DNA of 60,000 bases from Hydractinia symbiolongicarpus (GCF_029227915.1 NC_079875.1:3474001-3534000); one strand, 5' to 3'. Positions 35,501-46,613 are shown, counted from the first letter of the stretch. Notes: generated by a model from the sequence alone, not told the origin. Program-made: numbers and translations.

Positions 35501-38500
35501 GGCGAAGCAAACAAAGAAGTAGATTTTCGGAATTCTCGTGCATCGCTGGGTAATATTTGGCTCATTTTTTTACTACGTCGCGTGACAGGGTTGACATAGT
35601 CTAAATCCGCGCCTGAGTCCCATCTTTAATGAGAAATTCTCATCAGTCCCATAATGACGGATAACTCATCTTTCATGTGTTTTCCTTGCTATGAATTAAT
35701 TAATAAAATCCAGGTAGAATTATTGAAGTACCGCGTGTTTAACTTTTAGATAAAAGTTAAGCCCTCTTAGGCTCTAAGTTTTGTTATTCTTAAGGCATCA
35801 TGTTTACAAGTATTGTTAATGGTTATTTTTTTATTGTAAATGCAAATTGATTGCATACACAACAAACGGCAAAAAGTATTTCCTTGTTTCCATTGTTTAT
35901 TGAAAATTCCACCACCCTGTTCGAAATCAGGCAGCTTTTTCTGTTAACTGTGTCATGTATTAAGAAAAAGAGAATGAGAAGAAATATCCATTTAAAATAT
36001 TTATATGCCTGATTAACTGAGTTCTTGTTATCTTTTTTTGTTTTTTAGAAATTATAATGTATCTACAAAAACGTATAAGTGCTGCTCTTGTGTCACCAAA
36101 CTTTATCGATTCAACCTTTTCGTTAGAAGAACTTTTAAATGGGTTGGAAAAGCTTGCTGTGAATGAGGATAACCAAGAAAAGGTAAATTGCTTATTTTTT
36201 GTTGATTGTTCTGTCTCATGTAGTTGGATGTCTTTTGGTTAATTAAATCACTTTACTTTTAATTAAACTAACTGCACTTTATGTATTCTTGCTAAGTTAT
36301 GAATGAGACTTATCCCTACCAACTGTCAGTTTTTTGGCCCTCCGTACAAGTGCATTACTGGTTAATTCAATAACTAGTTTAATACCTTATACAGATGGTG
36401 ATGGACGGAGTACTTGTGTTAATGTTTGATGTCCTTCACTATTCCGATCTTCCAAATGCAGCTTGTACTGCTGCTTTAAAAGTACTATGGCAACTTTCAT
36501 TTAATCATGCTTCAAAAATCCAGGAGTCAAAAAGGTTATTAGATGTTATTCGCAACCTCAAGGTAAATAATTACTCTCTATCAATGCCATGTAAATTAAA
36601 TTTGACCATGTAAGAATTTGTACCATAATAACAGCTGCACTATATTGAAATACATTGGGTATATAGCTAATGCATTTGCTATGACTGATACGTATATACT
36701 ATAGTCCATCTACTATATATATATATAGTATCTCTTTGTATCTATATGCAACCCAAAATGTTTGTATATTCCTGTTTATTAGTTAACAAGTAACTTTTCT
36801 AATAGCATCACAAAAATGATGATATACGTAAAAGCGCTGAAGGTGTTATGTGGGAGTTAGAAGATAGAGTTAATTCAGGTATGATATTGTATTGTATAAC
36901 ATTGAGTATGCTACGAAAGCTGTGCACAAACAACATTCGCTCAACTAGACCCGCCTAAATTATCATTTCTGTACTTTGGCATGACTCAACTGGGGTTTCA
37001 ACCCAAAATTTTTGACAGATTTATACCTGGCATTTTTTTAACATTTGCACTCTTCTTAACAGCTACTCATGCAATATTTAGGTCATGCAGTGAAGCCTTT
37101 TTTGATTTGCTGAAATCTTGCTATTAGTTTTTCTTTAAAGGTTTATACAAATTGTAGTAATATATATCAAATTTGGTTTAAGCCTTAACTGTTCGAGAAT
37201 TATGGAATTTTGCATACCATTTTTGATTTAAATCCATGAAAATAAAATCAAAATTTTTTAGTTTTTTACAGTGAACAGTTAACAAATAAAGAATTGAAGG
37301 CGAACTGTCCTTGCAAAAAGTTTTTGGTCCGTATGTGGACAAAATTACACAGTTCTCAGTTTGTGTTCCTATTTAGTCCATAAAGAGCATTAAGTGTCCA
37401 CGAGTCATAAATCCGGAACCGCTTATGCTGAGGTGTTAAAACTTGGCATACTTGTCAAAAGTCTTAATACAAACAGATTCCAGGTAAAAAACAATTTGAT
37501 GATGCCATTGGCATCAGGGCTGACGTCACATATGCTTAAAATAGGCCATTTTCTATTTTTAAAATAGATCTAAGTTTCTCAAGCATTACTGACGATACGG
37601 CCTTAATTCTTAGTAGTAGTATAAACTAAATAGGAAAAAAGTGATTTCATAAAAAAAATGTTATTGACATCGTTAGGGTCAAAAGTGACGTCATGTAATA
37701 AATTTCAGCATTCAATTACATGCCAAACAAAGGTTATACTCAGTTAAAGCCCCTCCCTTAAAGTTAGAGTGATTTGCAAAAGTTCTACTTACCCTTTTGT
37801 TAATTTCTACAAAAATTGGTGTTGTAATTTTCCATAAATTATGCCCTTTATTATATCATTATATATTCATTAAATCTTTGCTATATTTCAGAACAAAAAA
37901 AATCTACATCGGGACCCCAGAAACATATAATGTTAAGTTATTGTTGGGCTCAACAAGAAACTGTGAAGAAAGTTGCTTCGTTGTTAAAAAAAGGTGGTTT
38001 CAATTTGTGGCTTGATATTGACAGAATGACACGTTCAACGATAGATGCAATGGCAGAGGCCGTTGAAAATGCAGATATATTTTTAATGTTTATGTCGAAA
38101 AACTACAAAGAGAGTGCTGCTTGTCAGTCAGGTATAGAATTTTTTTGAAAACTGTGAAAGAAGACGTGAAATCAGGTTTACGAATGTTTTTGCTTTTCTA
38201 AGTTTACGCCTGAACTTTGAGTCAAAAACAAACAAATCTTTTTGGGGGCAAATAAGCAAATTATCTCCTGGTGTAAATAATATCTGTAATGCTTAATAGC
38301 CAGCCTGCTTTTCAGATCAATCACTTTTTCTACATCTTAATTTAGCAATACAATTTACAAAAAATATTTTCTTATATCGCATTTCTCCAAAAAATATTAA
38401 AAATATTATCCTTTACTGCCATAGACAGTAAATCTCTGAATTTTGATTAAAGTGTTATAATTTTATTTGCTAATGCTAAAATATAACTAAAATTGATGTA

Positions 38501-41500
38501 ATCATTGCAGCTTAATGCCTCCAAAAGATTATCAAAGAAAAAAATGGACTTTCGGAAATATCTTATTTGAGTTATATTAATAGATCTGTCCGGTACAAGG
38601 CTAAAAAATTATCATATTTTTACAGTTGTGTTTGTTTTTACAGAGGCGAAATATGCAAGAGTGCGAAAGGTTGAGATTATACCAATTATGCTTGAAGACC
38701 AGTGGAGAGCTGATGGTTGGCTTGGTTTTATCTTGGGTGACTTACTTTACTTTAAATTCCCTCAAGATGATGAAAAAGCATTTTCGAACAAATACCATGA
38801 ACTTTATACAGAAATTAGTAGATTCTACGAAAAGAAAGGCCTTGTTATACCAGCAGTGGAGAATGTGGAAATATGTAGTGTAGATGCGCCAAGTAAAGAG
38901 GCTAAAGGTAAATTTTTTATTGCACATTAATAACCTTCCCCACATGTTTTAAATCTTCCAGCCAATTACAATTGGCTGGAAGTACAATTCCAGCCAGTCA
39001 ATTAATATTTGTCATTTTCATTGAGACTTTTTTACTACAAGAAGTATAACAACAGCAGGATAATTAGCACATAGATGGTAATAAAAATAAAATGTAAAGT
39101 TTTTTTGTCCTGTTGCTTCCATGGAAAAATAAAACGCCCCCTTAATTCCTGTATTCCTCACATGCATGTTAGAAAGGGCTGTTTTGTGTGTTTGGTTCAT
39201 GCTTGTTGATTTACAGAAACAATATAAATTGTATACTACGACTCATCATTAAAAATGATTTTTTAGATAAACTAACTAACTAAAAAGTTGCACTTCTATC
39301 ACACGAAGTTAAGAAACTCGTGAATATTTTTTTAACTTCGAAAACAATATCAAAACTAGCAGTATACTCTACATTATTCGTTGTGTCACAAAAAGAACAA
39401 AGATATTTGAATCTGATTAATTGTTTATTTAAGACACCCTCATTTTAAAGTTTAAAGATGATTGTAAAATCTTGTTATGCTAATGACTATTTTTTATGTA
39501 AATATAATTTTATTATTTTTATTGGTTTGCAGTCGATAGTACCCTAGGTCATACAGTGAAGCCTTTTTTGATTTGCTGAAATCTTGCTGTTTCTATGGAA
39601 AAAACTGCCCATCTAAGTTCAACGTTTACCTTGTAACCAGTAAGGTCATTACTATTTTTATCATACTTAGGAAAGAATTCTCACAAACCTGGTAGAAAAC
39701 TTTGTTCGCCCGTGCGTATTAAACCAAAGCAAGATAATCCAGTTGAACAGGGAACTAATACTTTAGGTAAGTTACTTAGCATGTAATATACTTAAAATTA
39801 CCATCGTGTTTGTTGTTAAGATTAAAAAAATGTTATTTTCAATGAGTTATTTAAAGTGAAACTGGGTTTCGTATGCTTGAGAAGCTGGGTTGTTTGTAAA
39901 GCAAATATAGATTTCTTTTGTTTGAAAAGTTGGTTTGCTTGGAAAGTAAGACTGGATTTATTTTCTTCAAAGAGCAGGGTTGTAAGATAAAAACTGGACT
40001 TCTTTTGTTGCTTAAATAGGGGATTGTTTGTCAAGCAAGACTGGATTTTTTTCTTTCAAAGTCTAGGTTGTTTGAAGAGTAAAACTGGATTTCTCTTGTT
40101 TAAAAAGCTGGGTTGTTTTGTCTGAGTTGTCAAATAAATTTAAATTTCTTTTCTTTAAAAAATAGGTTGTTTGTAAAGTGAAACCGTATTTCTTTTCTCT
40201 AAAAAGATGTTTGTAAAGCAAATAAGTTTTTTTTTTAATTTTGTGTTATTTGCTATGATTTTATATTCTGCTGTGTAATATTTTTATTTTACACATTGAC
40301 ATACGACTGACTTCTTGTTGTTATATTTAAGGTCTGGATTTGCCGAAAACACCAAGTGGAAATAGTCCAAACACGTGGGACGAACAGAAAGTTTGTGATT
40401 GGTTGGCACAAAATAGCATAGACAGGTAAATCGAACACAAAAATATTCAACCTCAGTATGTGTTATGTCTTCCCTAAAAGTTTAACTTATCTTAAAGTAA
40501 CAAAAAATAAATTACATTTTCTAACAATCATGGGGTTTCCTAGAAAATCTTTTTTTCCAAGGAATTTGTCCTGAAAAATGCTCGTAATTGGCATGAAAGA
40601 TGAAATAATTGTCATTGACATGGAAGATAGTTTATGAAATAGTTGTCATTGACATGGAAGATAGTTTATGAAATAATTGTCATTGACATGGAAGATAGTT
40701 TATAAAATAGTTGTCATTGACATGGAAGATAGTTTATGAAATAATTGTCATTGACATGGAAGAGAGTTTATGAAATAGTTGTCATTGACATGGAAGATAG
40801 TTTATGAAATAGTTGTCATTGACATGGAAGATAGTTTATGAAATAGTTGTCATTGACATGGAAGATAGTTTATGAAATAATTGTCATTGACATGGAAGAT
40901 AGTTTATGAAATAGTTGTCATTGACATGGAAGATAGTTTATGAAATAATTGTCATTGACATGGAAGATAGTTTATGAAATAATTGTCATTGACATGGAAG
41001 ATAGTTTATAAAATAGTTGTCATTGACATGGAAGATAGTTTATGAAATAGTAGTCAGTGACATGGAAGATAGTTTATGAAATAGTTGTCATTGACATGGA
41101 AGATAGTTTATGAAATAGTTGTCATTGACATGGAAGATAGTTTATGAAATAGTTGTCATTGACATGGAAGATAGTTTATGAAATAGTTGTCATTGACATG
41201 GAAGATAGTTTATGAAATAGTTGTCATTGACATGGAAGATAGTTTATGAAATAATTGTCATTGACATGGAAGATAGTTTATGAAATAATTGTCATTGACA
41301 TGGAAGATAGTTTATGAAATAGTTGTCATTGACATGGAAGATAGTTTATGAAATAATTGTCATTGACATGGAAGATAGTTTATGAAATAATTGTCATTGA
41401 CATGGAAGATAGTTTATGAAATAGTTGTCATTGACATGGAAGATAGTTTATGAAATAATTGTCATTGACATGGAAGATAGTTTATGAAATAATTGTCATT

Positions 41501-44295
41501 GACATGGAAGATAGTTTATAAAATAGTTGTCATTGACATGGAAGATAGTTTATGAAATAGTAGTCAGTGACATGGAAGATAGTTTATGAAATAGTTGTCA
41601 TTGACATGGAAGATAGTTTATGAAATAGTTGTCATTGACATGGAAGATAGTTTATGAAATAGTTGTCATTGACATGGAAGATAGTTTATGAAATAATTGT
41701 CATTGACATGGAAGAGAGTTTATGAAATAGTAGTCAGTGACATGGAAGATAGTTTATGAAATAGTTGTCATTGACATGGAAGATAGTTTATGAAATAATT
41801 GTCATTGACATGGAAGATAGTTTATGAAATAGTAGTCAGTGACATGGAAGAGAGTTTATGAAATAGTTGTCATTGACATGGAAGATAGTTTATGAAATAG
41901 TTGTCATTGACATGGAAGATAGTTTATGAAATAATTGTCATTGACATGGAAGATAGTTTATGAAATAGTAGTCAGTGACATGGAAGAGAGTTTATGAAAT
42001 AATTGTCATTGACATGGAAGATAGTTTATGAAATAATTGTCATTGACATGGAAGATAGTTTATAAAATAGTTGTCATTGACATGGAAGATAGTTTATGAA
42101 ATAGTAGTCAGTGACATGGAAGATAGTTTATGAAATAGTTGTCATTGACATGGAAGATAGTTTATGAAATAGTTGTCATTGACATGGAAGATAGTTTATG
42201 AAATAGTTGTCATTGACATGGAAGATAGTTTATGAAATAATTGTCATTGACATGGAAGAGAGTTTATGAAATAGTAGTCAGTGACATGGAAGATAGTTTA
42301 TGAAATAGTTGTCATTGACATGGAAGATAGTTTATGAAATAATTGTCATTGACATGGAAGATAGTTTATGAAATAGTAGTCAGTGACATGGAAGAGAGTT
42401 TATGAAATAGTTGTCATTGACATGGAAGATAGTTTATGAAATAGTTGTCATTGACATGGAAGATAGTTTATGAAATAATTGTCATTGACATGGAAGATAG
42501 TTTATGAAATAGTAGTCAGTGACATGGAAGAGAGTTTATGAAATAGTTGTCATTGACATGGAAGATAGTTTATGAAATAATTGTCATTGACATGGAAGAT
42601 AGTTTATAAAATAGTTGTCATTGACATGGAAGATAGTTTATAAAATAGTTGTCATTGACATGGAAGATAGTTTATGAAATAGTTGTCATTGACATGGAAG
42701 ATAGTTTATGAAATAGTTGTCATTGACATGGAAGATAGTTTATAAAATAGTTGTCATTGACATGGAAGATAGTTTATGAAATAATTGTCATTGACATGGA
42801 AGATAGTTTATAAAATAGTTGTCATTGACATGGAAGATAGTTTATGAAATAGTTGTCATTGACATGGAAGATAGTTTATGAAATAATTGTCATTGACATG
42901 GAAGAGAGTTTATGAAATAGTAGTCAGTGACATGGAAGATAGTTTATGAAATAGTTGTCATTGACATGGAAGATAGTTTATGAAATAATTGTCATTGACA
43001 TGGAAGAGAGTTTATGAAATAATTGTCATTGACATGGAAGATAGTTTATGAAATAGTTGTCATTGACATGGAAGATAGTTTATGAAATAGTTGTCATTGA
43101 CATGGAAGATAGTTTATGAAATAGTTGTCATTGACATGGAAGATAGTTTATGAAATAATTGTCATTGACATGGAAGAGAGTTTATGAAATAGTAGTCAGT
43201 GACATGGAAGATAGTTTATGAAATAATTGTCATTGACATGGAAGAGAGTTTATGAAATAGTTGTCATTGACATGGAAGATAGTTTATGAAATAGTTGTCA
43301 TTGACATGGAAGATAGTTTATGAAATAGTTGTCATTGACATGGAAGATAGTTTATGAAATAATTGTCATTGACATGGAAGATAGTTTATGAAATAGTTGT
43401 CATTGACATGGAAGATAGTTTATGAAATAGTAGTCAGTGACATGGAAGATAGTTTATGAAATAGTTGTCATTGACATGGAAGATAGTTTATGAAATAGTT
43501 GTCATTGACATGGAAGATAGTGCTGGATGATAACTAGTTTCCATTATAAAGGGCGGATAGGTTTTCAAATATTTTCATGTTATTTTATCCTTAAGTATAT
43601 ACTTTCTTAGTTTGTGTTTAATAAAACAGTAATGAGTTGGTGTTCTGGTATGATTGTGTTTTAACACTGTAGTTTTTTGCAGAATACAATGAAATTTATT
43701 TTCTGATTTTGCGATTGTTCTGATGCTGTAAAATTTATGCTATGTTAAAAAGATTGTGTATTAATTTCATTTTTAGAAGCAAGTTTTGTTCTGATTTAAC
43801 AGTGGATGGCGAATTGTTGAAATTTTTGTTTAAGCTGCAGGATCAGGTATTTTGTTTTGTTGCTACCTAAACTGAAGTTTATAAAATAAGTTTTAAAATC
43901 TTCCATTGATTTTATAAAGTCCCAAACCACAAAGTTTTTTAAACACCTGTTATTGTGTTATTTTTTCGTCTGATACAAAAATATATCTAATGATTTCATT
44001 GATACCAATTAAGGAGAATTTGATGATTTTTGGAATATACTATTATTTCTATATTTATATACTATTATTCCATGGTTGCTTTTAAATTAAAAAGGTTCTT
44101 AAGTGTTACTACGCTATTCTACTAAAATAGAATTTCGTATCAGTTGGGTTGTTTTCTCTCGCTTATCCATAAATGTCTTTACTTTTTTAGCATCCGATAC
44201 TCTTTTATAAATTCTTGGAAAAAGATTTGGGTCTTAAATCTCTTGAGGGCGTGTCCAAGTTTGTGATTGGTTTGGACAACTTGTTTGCTGATTAG
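23525..44295 (+). CDS. Gene B: armadillo-like / TIR / SAM-like protein (787 aa model), tandem paralogue of gene A
   Basis: Twenty exons give one continuous 2364-nt frame ending in TAG: 23525-23574, 23883-23921, 24649-24693, 26551-26607, 27459-27497, 29943-29975, 30459-30518, 30886-31114, 31555-31767, 31986-32152, 32338-32525, 36049-36182, 36395-36562, 36806-36878, 37892-38131, 38644-38907, 39671-39766, 40332-40425, 43777-43846, 44191-44295. Splice phases match gene A at every shared boundary, and the first (50 nt), 60-nt, 213-nt, 134-nt, 240-nt, 70-nt and 105-nt exons have identical lengths. Residues 1-107 form an acidic, low-complexity N-terminus built from five short phase-2 exons not found in gene A. 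Helical repeats follow, then TIR (about 509-650) and SAM-like (714-780) domains. The function is inferred as for gene A. No disabling mutation is visible. Confidence 0.85.
23883..29975 (+). CDS. Gene B N-terminal micro-exons
   Basis: Five exons of 39, 45, 57, 39 and 33 nt (23883, 24649, 26551, 27459, 29943) are all multiples of three with phase-2 boundaries, so each could be skipped without a frame change. They encode an acidic start (KKEEETGDDTSF) and a Val/Pro-rich stretch (CVTVYTPKVPIVLE). No known domain is recognised. They are supported by splice consensus and frame only, not by a paralogue, so individual exons may be wrong. Confidence 0.55.
24736..25481 (+). mobile_element. Non-autonomous Helitron-like element, copy 2
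   Basis: It begins TCTTATATAATAATACG after an A and ends with the hairpin GTGGATTTCTCCAC, a 12-nt gap, and CTAGT. It is homologous to copy 1 at 16580-17286. The base after CTAGT is A rather than the usual T, perhaps a later change. It lies in the gene B intron 24694-26550 and encodes nothing. Confidence 0.72.
25533..25650 (-). mobile_element. Decayed LINE 3'-end relic
   Basis: The stretch CTTGACTTAACATCCTATTT and the following TGGTTGAACAGGATGTATTA match, with many changes, the 3' end of the LINE copies at 3829 and 5481. It is only about 50 bp from the Helitron end. Confidence 0.5.
27498..29942 (+). other. 2.4-kb intron of gene B with poly-C tract
   Basis: It contains a run of about 22 C followed by T at 28378-28408, and a short duplicated block at its 3' end (29820-29941). 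The small ORFs in it are not supported. Confidence 0.6.
29820..30291 (+). repeat. Duplicated blocks flanking a gene B micro-exon
   Basis: A block beginning TTTTATCCATCTGTTAAACC is present at 29820 and again at about 29894, the second copy running straight into the splice acceptor of exon 29943. The segment GTTCAATATATTTCTGCCAT following the first copy recurs near 30252 on the other side of the exon. Confidence 0.8.
33722..34056 (+). repeat. Tandem repeat of about 122 bp, nearly three copies
   Basis: Each unit contains CCAAAATTGGT, TTTTCGACAAA, a TATGCTGAACATGAT-like core and GTGACAT. It is internal to the CAGGCGCGGAT element. Confidence 0.85.
35123..35450 (+). repeat. Tandem repeat of about 84 bp, four copies
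   Basis: Each unit starts with CTAGAAACAACCTTGACAGG and contains a TACGGTCAAA block. It lies near the right end of the CAGGCGCGGAT element. Confidence 0.88.
36049..36878 (+). CDS. Gene B exons with armadillo-like repeat segment
   Basis: Exons 36049-36182, 36395-36562 and 36806-36878 encode segments such as SLEELLNGLEKLAVNEDNQ, ACTAALKVLWQLSFNHASKI and IRKSAEGVMWELED. They match the gene A exons at 13133-14386 almost residue for residue. The middle exon is two codons longer than in gene A (after the ASKI segment). Confidence 0.72.
37079..39590 (+). repeat. 45-bp segment present in two gene B introns
   Basis: AGTGAAGCCTTTTTTGATTT and its flanks occur at 37079-37125 and again at about 39545-39590, nearly identical. 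The two sites flank the TIR exons. The element of origin is unknown. Confidence 0.8.
37892..38907 (+). CDS. Gene B TIR-domain exons
   Basis: Exons 37892-38131 and 38644-38907 encode KHIMLSYCWAQQ, FNLWLDIDRMTRSTIDAM, LMFMSKNYKESAACQS, then EAKYARVRK and IIPIMLEDQWRADGWLG. Glu579, whose codon is split by the intron exactly as in gene A, aligns with the SARM1 catalytic glutamate. The BB-loop region has Arg where gene A has Gly (MTR versus MTG). About four in five residues of the first exon are the same as in gene A. Confidence 0.86.
39838..40220 (+). repeat. Degenerate minisatellite, 40-55-bp units
   Basis: Diverged units contain AAACTGGATTTCTTTTGTTT followed by AAGCTGGGTTGTTTGTAAAG-like sequence, repeated about eight times. 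The reverse-strand ORF across it is a repeat artefact. It lies in the intron before the SAM-like exons of gene B. Confidence 0.75.
40332..44295 (+). CDS. Gene B SAM-like C-terminal exons
   Basis: Exons 40332-40425, 43777-43846 and 44191-44295 encode a SAM-like domain, from TWDEQKVCDWLAQNSIDR through VDGELLKFLFKL to SLEGVSKFVIGLDNL, ending in TAG. Phases and lengths match gene A. The first intron of the domain has been expanded to 3.35 kb by the 34-bp satellite. Confidence 0.72.
40600..43521 (+). repeat. 34-bp satellite array, about 86 copies, with higher-order structure
   Basis: The unit reads ATAGTTGTCATTGACATGG then AAGATAGTTTATGAA. Four variable positions recur: ATAGTT/ATAATT, GTCATT/GTCAGT, AGATAG/AGAGAG, TATGAA/TATAAA. 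The TAGTCAGT variant appears at spacings of 5, 3, 4 and 4 units and then again 5, 3, 4 from 41561, indicating a higher-order repeat of about 16 units (near 544 bp). It is fully inside the gene B intron 40426-43776. Confidence 0.95.
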
Positions 44296-45699
44296 AATGA
44301 ATTTTACAGCGCTATGATGACATACTGGTTCTAACATGTGGAGATTTAGTCCTTAACTTGATGAATTGATTGATTGATTTTGTTTTTGTCTATTGGTTTT
44401 TATTTTTTTATTTTTCTACAAAAAGTATCTCTGTGGATATTAAATATTTTGAAAATTACGATTTGTCAAACAGTTTCATTAAGAGTTGCGGTAAAATTGA
44501 ACATTCACATCCACCGCACATATTGACGTTCTTAGTGACCAGCAATTATGCCAAAAAGTCAACTGGAGTTACAAAAAACATACGCATAAGGAAGGCTTTG
44601 CTCTATGTACTGAAACGTCAAAATGTTAACAAATTGGATTTTTTGTCCTTTTTTATTTATTTATTCGTATGATACATGCTAATAATTCTTTTTAACGTAT
44701 GGTGTTATTAATTGGGTTTCTATACAGAAAAAAAATTCATTCTACATTTCAATATATACTTATTTATTATATGGTAGAGTTTATGATTGTTCTCGATTAA
44801 TCCGCTGTTGTCATGAACAACTGTGTTGTTCTGCAAAAGTAGGCGAGACATGTAATTTTACTCAATTTAAATTACAAGTAGGTTCTTTTGTATTTAATTT
44901 TTGTATTAATCTTTTGATATTTATGAAATATACTATTTTTCATTCAATTTCATTCTCATGTTATTTCTTTATTTTTTTGAAATAGAAACAATTTTGTTTG
45001 TTTAAAACCGGCTACTCGGAGGGGGTTTATAAATTCTTTTAAACCGATATTTGTGGAGGGTGTTAATAAATTTTAGTGGGTGGGTTTTCTTAGGTCTGAA
45101 ATGGCGGAAGAAATTAATAGCTGTGGGATACGAATGTTCGAATTAAGCAGCAGAAAAACAGAAGAGTAAAGCAAGGAACCAAACACATGTAGTATGTTTT
45201 AAGGATAGGAACTTTCATGAGTAGAAATTTTCGCTACGTAACAAAACGCGAAAAAACATGCTTTTTTATCAATTTTTTGTTTTACTTTTGAATGAAAAAT
45301 GTGAAGAAACTGAAATTTTGATGTGTTTTCAGATTTTTGTAAACGAATCCAAATATAACCAGGCATGCGTTTCTTCAGTAACTTACTCTCTTACACTCTT
45401 CGCAGTTTTTATCATTGGTTAGGGTATGTTTATAAAATTTATTGCGTTTTCCGGTGCGAGAGATTTTTGACAGTGGGAGAATTTTCGAAAGAAGGGGCTC
45501 AGGATTATTTTCTATCTGTGGTATTATCTGGCAGTCCTACGCGAATCCATCCCTGCTATTTTATTCAGCTTTTTCATAGCTTATAACTGTTATATTACCA
45601 CATCCACCAGTCATTTGTACAGTATGATATCAAAGGAAAAGGAATCATGAACAAACAAGGAAAGAAAGTATGTGAAAAAACTGTATACTACACGTAGTA
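44296..45699. other. Spacer between gene B and the Polinton, no gene seen
   Basis: AT-rich sequence after the gene B stop. Small ORFs at 44370 and 45365 have no recognisable motifs or splice support. Confidence 0.55.
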
Positions 45700-45779
45700 G
45701 TAGTAGGGAGTGATTATAACCAGGTTTTCGCTCCTCCTACGCCTTTACCCCTAAAAACCCTGCTTACACCATTTTCACA

Positions 45780-46047
45780 ACCACCTCATCCCAAAAACAA
45801 GTAAAATCGAAATCATATGACGTCATACGTGAAATCATAATAATACAGAATATAAATGCCAATAATCAACACAAAATAATATTAAATGTAAGATACCAGA
45901 AATATAATGCTAATAACCAACACAAAATAATATGAAATGATAGATACATTAAATACTAACCACTATATTAAATAATAATCATATTAAATAATGTAAACGA
46001 AATCATATGACATCATGCGCAAAGGCATATATGCTATTATACATAAT
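45780..46047. other. Possible Polinton left terminal region with short imperfect duplications
   Basis: GAAATCATATGACGTCATAC near 45811 recurs in changed form near 46000, and the phrase AACACAAAATAATAT occurs twice (about 45869 and 45920). This non-coding stretch before the first Polinton ORF may be part of a terminal repeat, but its partner would lie outside the window. Confidence 0.35.
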
Positions 46048-46605
46048 ATGAGTAAGGGAAATTCCCAATTGCCAGTTATCAGAGCTATATCAAATAAATA
46101 TGAGGAAGAATATTAAGACGAGTGCGAGATTGCTCTCGATAAATATGATAGATGTAAGTGTGGAAGGAGACTAATAATAAAAGGAATGATATTGTGCTGG
46201 CAACACTATATGATGTTTATCACGTACAATGGTGGGTGGTGTCCTTGTATTTATTCATTTAACTTACACAATCATCCAGAATGGCTTCAGAAATACCAAA
46301 GTATATTGACATGGATTGAGAAAATATATGGTAGCAAATTCACTACCCCACCAGTTAAAAAAGGCTATGTTAGTACCAAGGTAAAGGAATGGAATATGGA
46401 GATTAATACTGATTTTCATGATCAACCAGTACCACTTAAGCAGCCCTGCGACTTCATCTGCATTTTAAAGCTATCAAGTATCTATCGGAAAGGGAATAAG
46501 AACTATCTGCAGGTTATGCTGGAAGAGTGTAAGTATAAACCAGTGCAAAAATCCAGGACACGACACCTTGATTCAGATGATGATGACATATTCGTCGTAG
46601 TATAA
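46048..46605 (+). pseudogene. Polinton ORF of unknown function with an internal stop
   Basis: An ATG at 46048 opens a frame that meets a TAA 22 codons later (46114-46116) and continues open to 46605 (a 139-aa part from 46186). The segment just after the stop has CKCGRRLIIKGMILCWQHY, with closely spaced cysteines and a histidine that could bind a metal. The C-terminus is acidic (SDDDDIFVVV). I do not recognise the family. It ends six bases before the next gene, in the same orientation. Starting only at 46186 would avoid the stop but loses the Cys pair. Confidence 0.55.
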
Positions 46606-46613
46606 TAAACATG
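46601..46613 (+). promoter_or_regulatory. TATAATAAAC motif abutting the Rho_N/SAP-like start codon
   Basis: TATAATAAAC is followed directly by ATG. The same motif abuts other Polinton start codons (48225, 48242, 53904, and variants at 56406, 56690, 57939). Role is inferred as a core promoter. Confidence 0.5.

Larger units (their letters stand above)
33170..35615 (+). mobile_element. 2.4-kb TIR DNA transposon, non-autonomous, with CAGGCGCGGAT ends
   Basis: The termini are CAGGCGCGGATCTAG and its near-perfect inverted copy. The 5-bp sequence AGTCC is duplicated immediately outside both ends (33165-33169 and 35616-35620). Inside are two tandem-repeat arrays but no transposase ORF that I can recognise. 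It lies in the gene B intron 32526-36048. Superfamily is not assigned, since the TSD length and ends would need a library search. A GTTCGAATC tRNA B-box-like string lies near 33560. Confidence 0.75.

Noticed and set aside
40600-43521. The 34-bp array as a CRISPR array.
   Set aside because: Units are contiguous with no unique spacers, and the setting is a eukaryotic intron.
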